From Bradyrhizobium retamae (GTDB lineage Bacteria > Pseudomonadota > Alphaproteobacteria > Rhizobiales > Xanthobacteraceae), in contig NZ_LLYA01000146.1 of the NCBI RefSeq assembly GCF_001440415.1, positions 1 to 64,000 of the forward strand: a stretch of DNA of 64,000 nucleotides. Direction: 5' to 3'. Position numbers and translations under genes: made by a program. This document shows positions 15,437-23,255 of the stretch, piece after piece. Under the pieces are notes generated by a model. It saw nothing but the letters and a program-made list of their open reading frames with translations, was not told the DNA's origin and did no database searches. How positions within the stretch are numbered: position 1 is the stretch's first letter; every line of letters begins with the position of its first letter.

Positions 15437-16201
15437 ATGGAGAATATGCTTCTCGTCGGACTTTCGCGGAAGATGACGTTGGAACGGCAGTTGGATGTCG
15501 TCGCCAACAACGTCGCGAACATCAACACGACGGGCTTCAAGGCCGACCGCTCGCTGTTCGAGGAATATCTGCGCTCGCCGGCGCATGAAGATAATTTCAT
15601 GCGCGCCGACCGCCGCGTCTCCTTCGTGCATGACCGCGCCACCTTCCACGATTTCTCAGCCGGCCCCTCCGAGCAGACCAAGAACCCGCTCGACGTCGCG
15701 ATCGACGGCAACGCCTTTCTGGTGGTGCAGACGGCCGCCGGCGAGCGCTACACTCGTGACGGCGGCCTGCAGATCAACAATCAGGGCCAGCTCGTAACCG
15801 CAAGCGGCGATCCGGTGCTGGGGACCTCCGGCCCGATCGTGTTCCAGCCGACCGACAAGGCGATCAACATCGCAGCCGACGGCAATATCACGGTCCTCGA
15901 AGGCATCGGCAGCATCGACTCCATTCGCGGCAAGCTGCGGCTGGTCTCCTTTGCCGACCCGCAGAAGCTCGTCAAGGAAGGCGGCAACCTCTACTCGGCG
16001 GGCCAGGGCGTCGCCGCCCAGCCCGACACCACTTCGCGGGTGCGCCAAGGCTTCATCGAAAAGTCGAACGTCAATTCGGTCCACGAAATGAGCCGCATGA
16101 TCGAGATCACGCGCACCTACACGCAGATCTCGGCGATGCTGCAGCAGCAGCACGACCTGCACCGAACCGCAGTCGAGAAACTCGCCGACGTTCCGGCATA
16201 A
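15437..16201 (+). CDS. flgF: Flagellar proximal rod protein FlgF
   Basis: FlgF is a proximal rod subunit of the flagellar axial structure, exported by the type III gate. The 254-residue product opens with MENMLLVGLSRKMTLERQL followed by VVANNVANINTTGFKAD, the SGNH-like N-terminal rod motif, and ends with the conserved VNSVHEMSRMIEITRTYTQIS region shared by rod and hook proteins. ATG 15437 is preceded by AAGGGGAGAA, a strong ribosome site; an upstream in-frame ATG at 15311 overlaps the sigma-54 promoter and is not used. First gene of flgF-flgG-flgA-flgH, 18 bases before flgG. Confidence 0.96.
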   Translation: MENMLLVGLSRKMTLERQLDVVANNVANINTTGFKADRSLFEEYLRSPAHEDNFMRADRRVSFVHDRATFHDFSAGPSEQTKNPLDVAIDGNAFLVVQTAAGERYTRDGGLQINNQGQLVTASGDPVLGTSGPIVFQPTDKAINIAADGNITVLEGIGSIDSIRGKLRLVSFADPQKLVKEGGNLYSAGQGVAAQPDTTSRVRQGFIEKSNVNSVHEMSRMIEITRTYTQISAMLQQQHDLHRTAVEKLADVPA

Positions 16202-16219
16202 CGCTTAAGGCATAGATCG

Positions 16220-17008
16220 ATGCGCGCACTTTACACAGCAGCGACCGGCATGGCGGCACAGGAACTCAACGTTCAGGTGATCTCCAACAACATCGCCAAC
16301 ATGCGCACCACCGGCTACAAGAAGCAGCGCGCGGCGTTCCAGGACCTGATCTATGACCATGTGCGCCGCGTCGGCGCGCAGGCTTCCGACCAGGGCACCA
16401 TCCTGCCGGTCGGCGTCGACATCGGCGGCGGCGTCAAGACCGTCGGCACGCCGCGGCTGATGGGCCAGGGCACACTGTCGCCAACCGGCAACGACCTCGA
16501 CGTCGCGATCCGCGGCGAAGGTTTCTTCAAGATCCAGGTGCCCGACGGCACCTATGCCTATACCCGCGACGGCTCGTTCATGATGGACGCGCAAGGCCGC
16601 GTCGTCACCGCCCAGGGCAACCCGGTGCAGCCGACGATCACGATCCCGCAGAATTCCTCGCAGATCACCATCAACGCGCAGGGTCAGCTCACGGTGATGC
16701 TGCCGGGCTCGACCACGCCGACACTCGTCGGCCAGATCGGCCTGACCCGGTTCATCAACAAGGCCGGCCTCAATCCGATCGGCGACAATCTATTCACCGA
16801 CACGCCGGCCTCCGGCACGCCGCAAGACGGCATCGCCAACACCGACGGCTTTGGCGACATGCAGCAGGGCAACCTGGAACAAGCCAACGTCGAGGTGGTG
16901 ACCGAAATCTCCGACCTGATCGCCGCGCAGCGTGCCTATGAGATGAACGCCAAGGTCATCAGCGCGGCAGACCAGATGCTGCAATCCACCGCCAACATGT
17001 TCCGCTAA
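16220..17008 (+). CDS. flgG: Flagellar distal rod protein FlgG
   Basis: FlgG forms the distal rod that crosses the periplasm. The 262-residue product starts MRALYTAATGMAAQELNVQ, followed by VISNNIANMRTTGYKKQRA, and ends NVEVVTEISDLIAAQRAYE with SAADQMLQSTANMFR. These are textbook FlgG termini, and length is normal. It lies between flgF and flgA with 18- and 10-base gaps. The FlgG-specific insertion segment YDHVRRVGAQAS after the N-terminal helix is present. Confidence 0.97.
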   Translation: MRALYTAATGMAAQELNVQVISNNIANMRTTGYKKQRAAFQDLIYDHVRRVGAQASDQGTILPVGVDIGGGVKTVGTPRLMGQGTLSPTGNDLDVAIRGEGFFKIQVPDGTYAYTRDGSFMMDAQGRVVTAQGNPVQPTITIPQNSSQITINAQGQLTVMLPGSTTPTLVGQIGLTRFINKAGLNPIGDNLFTDTPASGTPQDGIANTDGFGDMQQGNLEQANVEVVTEISDLIAAQRAYEMNAKVISAADQMLQSTANMFR

Positions 17009-17018
17009 AGGACTGGTC

Positions 17019-18098
17019 ATGATCGCCCGCGCCCTCCTCCTGGCCGCCGCCACCCTGATCGCCGCATCGAGCACGGCCGCTGTCGCGCAGACCCAGGAAA
17101 GCTTCGCGAACCGCAACGTGATCGCCACGCCCGTGCTGCGTGGCAACGTGCAGGTATCGGGCGACCTCGTGCGGATCGGCGACGTGATCGACAACGCCGG
17201 CAGCGCCGCGCGGATCGCGATCTATCGCGCCCCGGATCTCGGCACCACCGGCTCGCTGCCGGTAGCGCAGGTGCTCAACACCCTTCGTGCCCATCATGTG
17301 ATCGGCGTCGATACCCGCGACCTCAGGGAAATTTCGGTAACGCGTCTGGCCCGCACGCTCGAAGGCAGGGACATCGAGCTGCAAGTTGCGCGCGCGCTGG
17401 AGCGCCGCAATGGTCTCGGCGACGCCGCCAATCTGTCGATGACCTTCGACCGCGATCCCGGCGACGTCAGGCTGGATGCTGGCTTCAGCGGTAGCCTCCA
17501 GGCGACCATCGTGCGCTACGACAACCGCAACGGCCGCTTCGACGTCACCTTTGAGATCGCCAACGAGAACGGCGCCGCTGCCGCCAAGCTGCGTTTTACC
17601 GGCACGGCGATCGAGACCGTCGAGGCCGCGGTGCTGGCGCGCAACGTCGAGCGCAATGAAGTCTTGAAATCGTCCGACGTGATGATCGAGCGTCGCCCGA
17701 AAGCGGAAGTCGGCCCTGATGCCGCCGCGCGCGATCGCGCGGTGGGCATGCAGGCCCGCCGCCAGCTCCGCGCCGGCCAGGCCATCAGGACCGCAGATCT
17801 CGCCAAGCCCGATCTGGTACAGCGCGACCAGAACGTCATGTTGATCTACGAGACGCCCGGAATCTACCTCACCATGCGCGGCAAGGCGCTGGACAGCGGC
17901 ACCGAAGGCGACGTCGTCACCGTCATGAACCTGCAGTCGAAGCGCACGGTGTCCGGCACCGTGACTGGCCGTGGGCAGGTCTCGATCTCACCGCCGGCGT
18001 CTCGCCTGCCGCAGACCAGCGATGCCACCTCCTCGCTCGGCAAAGCACCCGTCGCCGTAGCTACCGTCAGTTCGCCAGTCGCTCCAAAAGCCGAGTAA
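17019..18098 (+). CDS. flgA: Flagella basal body P-ring formation protein FlgA
   Basis: FlgA is the periplasmic chaperone that helps FlgI assemble into the P ring. The 359-residue product has a signal peptide (about residues 1-24, ending AVAQ) and a C-terminal SAF-type domain with VLARNVERNEVLKSSDVMIERRP interrupted by linkers, then ARRQLRAGQAIRTADLAKPDLV and GEVVTVMNLQSKRTVSGTV-like strands. It is longer than enteric FlgA (about 220 residues) because of an N-terminal domain typical of alphaproteobacteria. It follows flgG by 10 bases and precedes flgH by 5. Its ring partner flgI lies in flagellar block II. Confidence 0.93.
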   Translation: MIARALLLAAATLIAASSTAAVAQTQESFANRNVIATPVLRGNVQVSGDLVRIGDVIDNAGSAARIAIYRAPDLGTTGSLPVAQVLNTLRAHHVIGVDTRDLREISVTRLARTLEGRDIELQVARALERRNGLGDAANLSMTFDRDPGDVRLDAGFSGSLQATIVRYDNRNGRFDVTFEIANENGAAAAKLRFTGTAIETVEAAVLARNVERNEVLKSSDVMIERRPKAEVGPDAAARDRAVGMQARRQLRAGQAIRTADLAKPDLVQRDQNVMLIYETPGIYLTMRGKALDSGTEGDVVTVMNLQSKRTVSGTVTGRGQVSISPPASRLPQTSDATSSLGKAPVAVATVSSPVAPKAE

Positions 18099-18103
18099 TG
18101 TAA

Positions 18104-18856
18104 ATGTCAGTTACCCGTCTCAACCGCCTCGCTCTCTCCGGCGTCATGCTGTCGCTGGCCGCCCTGGCGAGCGGTTGCTCCTCGATCGACCGTCTTTCGC
18201 AGATCGGCGAAAAGCCGAAGCTGACGGAGATCGAAAACCCGACCACGCAGCCCGGCTACAAGCCGGTGCAGATGCCGATGCCGAAGCCGGAGCAGGCGTC
18301 TTACAATGCGAACTCGCTGTGGCGGAATGGTTCGCGTGCCTTTTTCAAGGACCAGCGCGCGGCGCGCGTCGGCGATTTGCTGACGGTGACTGTCAACATC
18401 ACCGACAAGGCCAACATCGCCAACGAGACCCAGCGCAGCCGCACCAGCAAGGAAGACTCAGGAATCACCGACTTCATCGGCGCCCAAACGATCACGCAGC
18501 CGAATAAGATCCTGCCCGGCCGCCTGCTGACCACGGACTCGACGTCGTCGAGCGACGGCAAGGGCTCGGTCAACCGCCAGGAAGCGTTGCAGACCAACGT
18601 CGCGGCCGTGGTCACGCAGGTGCTGCCGAACGGCAATCTCGTGGTCGAAGGCAAGCAGGAGATCCGCGTCAACTTCGAAATCCGCGAACTGATCGTCGCC
18701 GGCATCGTCCGCCCTGAGGACATCCAGAGCGACAACACCATCGATTCCACCAAGATCGCGCAGGCCCGCATCGCCTATGGCGGCCGCGGCCAGATCACCG
18801 ACGTGCAGCAGCCCCGTTACGGGCAACAGGTGATGGACGTGCTGCTGCCGTTCTAG
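18104..18856 (+). CDS. flgH: Flagellar L-ring lipoprotein FlgH
   Basis: FlgH forms the L ring in the outer membrane around the distal rod. The 250-residue product has a lipoprotein signal with lipobox LASGC (Cys about residue 25). The conserved body includes NSLWRNGSRAFFKDQRA, VGDLLTVTVNITDKANI and ANETQRSR, and it ends GRGQITDVQQPRYGQQVMD. This is the canonical FlgH layout. The start is five bases after flgA, with TAATGTAA spacing that suggests reinitiation. It is the last gene of the flgF operon. Confidence 0.97.
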   Translation: MSVTRLNRLALSGVMLSLAALASGCSSIDRLSQIGEKPKLTEIENPTTQPGYKPVQMPMPKPEQASYNANSLWRNGSRAFFKDQRAARVGDLLTVTVNITDKANIANETQRSRTSKEDSGITDFIGAQTITQPNKILPGRLLTTDSTSSSDGKGSVNRQEALQTNVAAVVTQVLPNGNLVVEGKQEIRVNFEIRELIVAGIVRPEDIQSDNTIDSTKIAQARIAYGGRGQITDVQQPRYGQQVMDVLLPF

Positions 18857-18913
18857 TTTCTCCCGAGCTCCCACACTCCATCGCGAACCTAGGCGCGATG
18901 AAGTGTATCAACG

Positions 18914-18944
18914 CGGCCTCCGTCAGCTCCCCTGGCGGAGGCCG
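18914..18944 (+). terminator. Hairpin after flgH, possible terminator
   Basis: CGGCCTCCG (18914-18922) and CGGAGGCCG (18936-18944) form a 9-bp perfect stem with a 13-base loop, 57 bases after the flgH stop. There is no proper T-run after it, so the terminator call is tentative. Confidence 0.4.
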
Positions 18945-19018
18945 TGGTCGCTTTGTGATCCAAGGAGCCTTAGAGCTTGCTCCAGCGCAAGCCGCCTACC
19001 CCTCGTAGTCTTCGCGTT

Positions 19019-19043
19019 GGAACCGAACCTACCCGCCGGCGTT
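19019..19043 (+). promoter_or_regulatory. Possible EcfG-type stress promoter
   Basis: GGAACC (19019-19024) and CGTT (19040-19043) resemble the -35 and -10 elements of EcfG general-stress promoters in alphaproteobacteria. The spacer here is 15 bases, one short of the usual 16-17. The next gene is a YidB-like protein at 19077, a plausible stress target. Confidence 0.3.
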
Positions 19044-19076
19044 CCTGACAGCAACCAATCTGCACGGAGGCTAATC

Positions 19077-19529
19077 ATGGGCCGCGGAATGCCATCGATG
19101 ACTGCTCTACTGGGGCTGCTCGCCATTGCGGGATATCAGAATCGCGACAAATTGGCAGAACTTCTCAAGGGCGTTGGGGGCCAGCCGAACACAGGCGGGG
19201 GACAGCAGCCGCCGGGCGGCTTGCTGGGCAATTTGAGCGGAATGTTGGGCGGCGCCGGGGTTGGCGGCCTGCTCAACGGCGGGATCGGCGAGTTGCTCGA
19301 AAGTTTCAAGCAAAACGGCCAGGGCGACAAGGCCGAATCCTGGATCAACCAAGGCCCGAACAAGGATGTGTCGCCTCCGGAACTGAAGCAAGCGATCGGG
19401 TCCGACGTTCTGGCACAACTCGAACAGCAGACCGGACTTTCGCAGGAAGAGATCCTGGCGAGATTGTCTCGCGAGCTTCCGGCAGCCGTCGACAAGTACA
19501 CACCGGACGGCCGTTTGCCCGCAGCATGA
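19077..19529 (+). CDS. YidB/DUF937 family protein
   Basis: The 150-residue product has a short hydrophobic N-terminus (MTALLGLLAIAGYQ), a glycine/glutamine-rich middle with repeated LLGNLSGMLGGAG and LLNGGIGELLESFKQ, and a C-terminal SWINQGPNKDVSPPELKQAIG followed by LEQQTGLSQEEILARLSREL. The last part is the hallmark of the YidB family, a conserved group of unknown function in proteobacteria. The ATG at 19077 has CGGAGG seven bases upstream. The longer frame back to 18903 overlaps the flgH hairpin and has no protein character. It is probably co-transcribed with the GlsB-like gene 43 bases downstream. Confidence 0.85.
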   Translation: MGRGMPSMTALLGLLAIAGYQNRDKLAELLKGVGGQPNTGGGQQPPGGLLGNLSGMLGGAGVGGLLNGGIGELLESFKQNGQGDKAESWINQGPNKDVSPPELKQAIGSDVLAQLEQQTGLSQEEILARLSRELPAAVDKYTPDGRLPAA

Positions 19530-19572
19530 GTTAATGGACGTGACGTTGAGGCAAACAACAGGGAGCATCGAG

Positions 19573-19836
19573 ATGGGCATACTTTGGACGATCATCATTG
19601 GCTTCATTGCTGGCGTGATTGCGAAATTCATTATGCCCGGAGACAAAGAGCCCTCGGGCTTCATTCTCACCACCATACTGGGCATCGTCGGCGCCTTCGT
19701 GGCGACCTACCTCGGCCAGTCGCTCGGATGGTATCGGCCCGGAGAAGGCGCGGGCCTGATCGGTGCGGTGGTCGGCGCCATCATCGTGCTCTTCGTCTAC
19801 GGCCTCTTCGCCGGCCGGCAACGCCGATCGATTTAA
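19573..19836 (+). CDS. GlsB/YeaQ/YmgE family stress-response membrane protein
   Basis: The 87-residue product is almost entirely hydrophobic, with three membrane helices. It shows the family pattern: ILWTIIIGFIAGVIAKFIMPG at the start, ILTTILGIVGAFVATYLG in the middle, and a glycine-rich GLIGAVVGAIIVLFVYG at the end. These transglycosylase-associated proteins sit in the inner membrane and are often induced by stress, but their biochemical role is unknown. ATG 19573 follows GGGAGCATCGAG. Its neighbour is a YidB-like gene, and the two are often seen near stress regulons. Confidence 0.9.
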   Translation: MGILWTIIIGFIAGVIAKFIMPGDKEPSGFILTTILGIVGAFVATYLGQSLGWYRPGEGAGLIGAVVGAIIVLFVYGLFAGRQRRSI

Positions 19837-19958
19837 GAACCAGGCCTGATGGTTTCATCGACGGGCTTGGGTGTGGATCAGCGGAGCGCCGGCCCGAAGC
19901 CTTCGCCTGACATTGCGCGTGCGTCGAAGTCAAGGAACGCCTGCTCAACCAGAAGAAC

Positions 19959-21554
19959 TCACGATGCCAGCGCGGTTAGAAGCATCCGCGCGAGATCGGC
20001 GCTGAGGTAAGGCTTCGGCAGCAGCAGCACGCCAGCATCGAGACGGCCGTGATGTACAAGGGCATTCTCCGCATAGCCGGAGGTATAAAGCACTTTGAGC
20101 CCTGGGCGCCTTTTGACCCCCTCGGTCGCGAGCTGGCGGCCATTCATTCCACCGGGGAGCATTACGTCAGTGAACAGCAGGTCAATGCGTTCGGGTCCAT
20201 CGATGATTGCCAGCGCCTCGGCAGCATTGCCGGCGGCGAGCGTGCGGAACCCGAAACGGGTGATCTGCGCCACGACGTATTCGCGAACCAGCGGGTCGTC
20301 CTCGACAATCAAGATAGACTGATCGCCATGTTCACCCGCATACCCGCCAGTCTCGCCGGCGGGCGCCTCCGGGCCACCACCCGTGGCCTGCGGCAGGTAT
20401 AGCTTCACGGTCGTGCCGTGGCCTTGTTCGCTGTAGATCTTGATGTGTCCATTCGACTGTTTAACAAAGCCATAGACCATGCTGAGGCCGAGCCCCGATC
20501 CCTTCCCGGCTTCCTTGGTGGTAAAGAATGGTTCAAACACCTTTTCGAGCAGGCTGCTGGGGATGCCGTCCCCTGTGTCACTCACTGCAATCATTACGTA
20601 GTTGCCCGGTCTAACCTCGCTGTTCAGGCGAGCGTAGTTCTCATCAAGCACCACATTCTTGGTTTCTAACGTCAGCTTCCCGCCGTTCGACATGGCGTCA
20701 CGCGCATTTAGGGCGAGGTTCAGGATCGCGGTCGAGAGCTGACTGGGATCAATCAGGGCCGGCGCGGAATCGTGCGCCAGCATCGATTCAATTTCGATGT
20801 GTTCGCCGAGGGTCGGTCGTAGCAGACTCGCTGTATCGATCACCAACGCGTTGACATCGGTATTGCGCGGCTGCAGCGGCTGTCGACGGGAGAAGGCCAA
20901 CAGATGCTTCGTCAGCTCAGCTCCCCTTGCTGCGGCTCCGCTAATCAGATTGGTGATCTGAGCGAGATGTGGACGATCCTTGACCGCATCGCCGAGGATT
21001 TCGATGGTCCCGGTGATCACAGTCAGAATGTTGTTGAAGTCGTGCGCGACGCCACCGGTGAGCTGGCCGATGGCTTCCATCCTCTGCGCTTGCCGAACCT
21101 TGGATTCGGTGGCCTCTTTCTCCTCAAAACGCCTGACCATGGCCTCGGCTTCGCGGCGTTGCCTGACTTCCTCCTCAAGTGCCGCATAGGCGCTCGCAAG
21201 CTGGATGCGCGTGGGCAGCACCAGGATCCGCGGCAACAGCAGCAGTAGTGCTGCCGCGATCGCGACCGAGATCAGCGCCAGGAAAGCTTTGGTCAGGGCC
21301 TCGATTTCATAAGCCGGCACCCACATTGTGTAGATCGACAGCAGGCGGGTCACTCCGCAGACCGCGACGAAGATTGCGAATGCGAAGAATACGCCCCGGA
21401 ACATAAGCTCGCGGTGGCGTCGCCACACGAAGAACGCGAGGACGAACGCCGTAGCAAAGAAGGCTCCGGCGAGCATCGCGTCGGAAATGACATTCAGCCA
21501 GATCAGTTCCGGCTTCCACAGTAAGCACGCGCCGTGCGCGGTGAGCGTCGACAT
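19959..21554 (-). CDS. Hybrid histidine kinase with ethylene-receptor-like membrane domain
   Basis: This 531-residue sensor has an N-terminal membrane region of about four helices (20-110), then a coiled linker, a HisKA domain with the phosphoacceptor H171 in GGVAHDFNNIL, and an ATPase domain with N-box LNLALNARDAM, G1 DTGDGIP and G2 GSGLGLS. It ends with a receiver domain with Asp463 in LLFTDVMLPGG. The membrane region resembles the plant ETR1 ethylene-binding domain: D25 in VISDAMLAG, and VCGVTRLLSIYT matching ETR1 LCGATHLINLWT. Here the copper-ligand Cys is kept (C66), but the His is replaced by Arg (R70). Ethylene binding is therefore doubtful. No separate response regulator is adjacent. 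Confidence 0.85.
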   Translation of the reverse strand: MSTLTAHGACLLWKPELIWLNVISDAMLAGAFFATAFVLAFFVWRRHRELMFRGVFFAFAIFVAVCGVTRLLSIYTMWVPAYEIEALTKAFLALISVAIAAALLLLLPRILVLPTRIQLASAYAALEEEVRQRREAEAMVRRFEEKEATESKVRQAQRMEAIGQLTGGVAHDFNNILTVITGTIEILGDAVKDRPHLAQITNLISGAAARGAELTKHLLAFSRRQPLQPRNTDVNALVIDTASLLRPTLGEHIEIESMLAHDSAPALIDPSQLSTAILNLALNARDAMSNGGKLTLETKNVVLDENYARLNSEVRPGNYVMIAVSDTGDGIPSSLLEKVFEPFFTTKEAGKGSGLGLSMVYGFVKQSNGHIKIYSEQGHGTTVKLYLPQATGGGPEAPAGETGGYAGEHGDQSILIVEDDPLVREYVVAQITRFGFRTLAAGNAAEALAIIDGPERIDLLFTDVMLPGGMNGRQLATEGVKRRPGLKVLYTSGYAENALVHHGRLDAGVLLLPKPYLSADLARMLLTALAS

Positions 21555-21929
21555 GTGGATAGCTCCAACAAGCGGCTGCAGGCATGCAACCGCAATCCTC
21601 CGATCCGTGCGTCGGAGCGACGGAAATTATTCAGGTTTTTCGCCACCCGCACAAGCGCAGCGCTGACCTCGGCGAATGTTGCTGCGCCCGCACGAGAGCC
21701 ATCAAACCCGCATGTTGCATTCCCGGGAACAACCAGGAGGTTTCGTCGAGGATGTCAGTGGCCCTTAGCGGATGTCTACCAGACCGACTGATGTCGGTTT
21801 TGTGGGCAAACCGACATGCGCCTGGACACGCCATATCCACATCGATGCGTCGATGGGTAGCTGCCATACTCCGGAACGTCTCCCCCCGCCCCTCGTTTTT
21901 CGTTCATCCATCTAACAGGAGAGAATCCG
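21555..21929. other. Non-coding gap with two competing hairpins
   Basis: No gene is supported in this 375-base gap between the divergent kinase and PRC-barrel genes. ACCGAC (21783-21788) can pair with GTCGGT (21793-21798). The overlapping ATGTCGGTTT (21791-21800) can instead pair with AAACCGACAT (21808-21817). The two stems are mutually exclusive. An attenuator, a protein-binding site or a chance arrangement are all possible. Confidence 0.5.
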
Positions 21930-22289
21930 ATGGCACTGGACGCAGACGAAACCGGCAACCTGATCGGCAGCGACAAGGTCGAGGGAACTGCAGTCTATGG
22001 CGCCGATCGCAACAAGATCGGCTCGATTGAGCGCGTTATGATCGACAAGAAGAGCGGCAGGGTGTCTTACGCCGTGCTCTCCTTCGGCGGCTTTCTCGGT
22101 ATCGGCGACGACCACTATCCGCTACCCTGGCAATCGTTGAAGTACGATACCTCGCTCGGTGGCTACGTCACCGGCGTGACGGAAGCGCAGCTCAAGAGCG
22201 CACCGCATTACGGCAATGACAACGCCTGGAACTGGAGCGATCCGACCCGGACCCGCGCCGTCAACGACTACTACGGCGTCGCGATCTGA
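21930..22289 (+). CDS. PRC-barrel domain protein
   Basis: The 119-residue product has a PRC-barrel fold pattern: NLIGSDKVEGTAVYGADRNKIGSIERV, separated into strands, then KSGRVSYAVLSFGGFLGIGDDHYPLPW. PRC-barrel proteins of this short kind are common stress-induced cytoplasmic proteins in alphaproteobacteria, with no fixed enzymatic role. The ATG has ACAGGAGAG eight bases upstream, a strong ribosome site. The C-terminus is acidic and aromatic (NDNAWNWSDP). It is followed by a small terminator-like hairpin. Confidence 0.88.
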   Translation: MALDADETGNLIGSDKVEGTAVYGADRNKIGSIERVMIDKKSGRVSYAVLSFGGFLGIGDDHYPLPWQSLKYDTSLGGYVTGVTEAQLKSAPHYGNDNAWNWSDPTRTRAVNDYYGVAI

Positions 22290-22309
22290 TCGTGGTTGCT
22301 CATTGGGGT

Positions 22310-22333
22310 CCGCTCAGTAGCGGGCTTTTCTTT
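22310..22333 (+). terminator. Rho-independent terminator after the PRC-barrel gene
   Basis: CCGCT (22310-22314) and AGCGG (22319-22323) form a short GC-rich stem around the loop CAGT, followed by GCTTTTCTTT. The position 20 bases after the stop fits a terminator, although the stem is only five base pairs. Confidence 0.6.
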
Positions 22334-22335
22334 GC

Positions 22336-22374
22336 CTGACAGCAGCGAACGCAGGGCCTGCGTTCGCCTGTCAG
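22336..22374. repeat. 39-base near-perfect palindrome
   Basis: An inner 11-bp inverted repeat, GCGAACGCAGG and CCTGCGTTCGC around a single G, is extended by CTGACAG and CTGTCAG on the outside, with a two-base bulge on one side. The total is 18 paired positions. It follows directly on the PRC-barrel terminator and has no T-run of its own. It may be a REP-like element or an operator for the small gene at 22425. Confidence 0.7.
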
Positions 22375-22424
22375 CAGAGAACCATTCCTGCTGCCTTGCG
22401 TTGTGATCTGCGAAAGGCGGAGCA

Positions 22425-22505
22425 ATGGGAAAGTTCTTCTTGATCGTTATCGCTGTCAGCGTCGCCGTTTTGCTGGCGATGAGCGCTTACGTCATCAGCC
22501 TGTGA
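22425..22505 (+). CDS. Small membrane protein (26 residues)
   Basis: The reading frame encodes MGKFFLIVIAVSVAVLLAMS followed by AYVISL, a single predicted membrane helix with one positive residue at the N-terminus. AGGCGGAGCA immediately precedes the ATG and can act as a ribosome site with tight spacing. It lies just after a strong palindrome. Small single-helix proteins of this type are often real but cannot be proven from sequence. No family is recognised. Confidence 0.45.
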   Translation: MGKFFLIVIAVSVAVLLAMSAYVISL

Positions 22506-22690
22506 CAGCGATGCGGCCTGCCAAACAGTGCGATCAAACAGCGCGCGGCGTGGAATCGGCCACTGGTCAGCCAAAAAGCAGGCCCCGGCGCCTCTCGGGG
22601 GGAAGATTGCGCCAGAGCCTGAGAGATTGCCGCGTGTTCAAAAACACGATTGCATAATTTTCCCGGCCAGGAATCGTTCCCGCCCGAACG

Positions 22691-22861
22691 TTACTTCTTC
22701 ATGGTTCCCGCGGAGAAAGTAGCATCGCCCTTCTTGTCCACGGCGCCTGCAGTCCCCACGCCCTGCGTGCCGGCGTCCTTGGAGGAGGGCCTGGAGTTGC
22801 TGGTCGTTGTGCGCCGTCCTTCATGGTGGCTACCGCCGGTAGCATCACCTCGGGTGCGCAA
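22691..22861 (-). pseudogene. Probable 3' fragment of a small secreted protein gene
   Basis: A minus-strand frame without ATG runs from a stop at 22880-22882 to TAA at 22691. It reads NSRPSSKDAGTQGVGTAGA and ends GDATFSAGTMKK, a Ser/Thr/Gly-rich low-complexity tail like those of small secreted Bradyrhizobium proteins as I recall them. No signal peptide or good start is present. Only a TTG at 22861 could initiate. I read it as the preserved end of a truncated gene. Chance coding is possible. Confidence 0.35.
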
Positions 22862-22882
22862 GTTTGTCGCAGGGCGGCATCA

Positions 22883-23255
22883 ACTGAGCGAGCAATCGCG
22901 CGGACGAACGGCGAAGGTGCTCCGAGCCCGGCAAAGTTTCTAGTTAACCATTAATTCGCAGGCGACGATGGCAAGATGGATTCATGATGGATTCATGGCC
23001 GGGGAAAGCACGATACAAGCCGTTAAACTCATTGCGCAGGGCACCGCCGGTGGATCGCCACACCTGCGATGATTACCGTATGCTTACTACCAATACACAC
23101 GGACGGCGGACGCTGCGGGCATCTGGCGCTCCCGCTCCCTCTTTCTTTTTTGAGGGAACCCGTTAGCATGATCCGGCAAGCCGCGGGGACGCGAGCAACA
23201 CCCAGTCATCATTCGCCCGAGAAGCAGGCGATCGATTATTCCAGAGACCGCAGTG
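22883..23255. other. Non-coding gap upstream of the SspB-like gene
   Basis: No gene is supported here. GTTAACCATTAATTCG at about 22942-22957 contains another TTAACCAT octamer, but it is about 300 bases from the next start, so its relevance is unclear. A CT-rich tract with CTTTCTTTTTT lies at 23139-23153. Confidence 0.4.

Noticed and set aside
22570..22660. Possible riboswitch-like segment with GCCAGAGCCTGAGAGATTGC
   Set aside because: It did not fit a known riboswitch consensus, and no downstream gene in the right place would be controlled.
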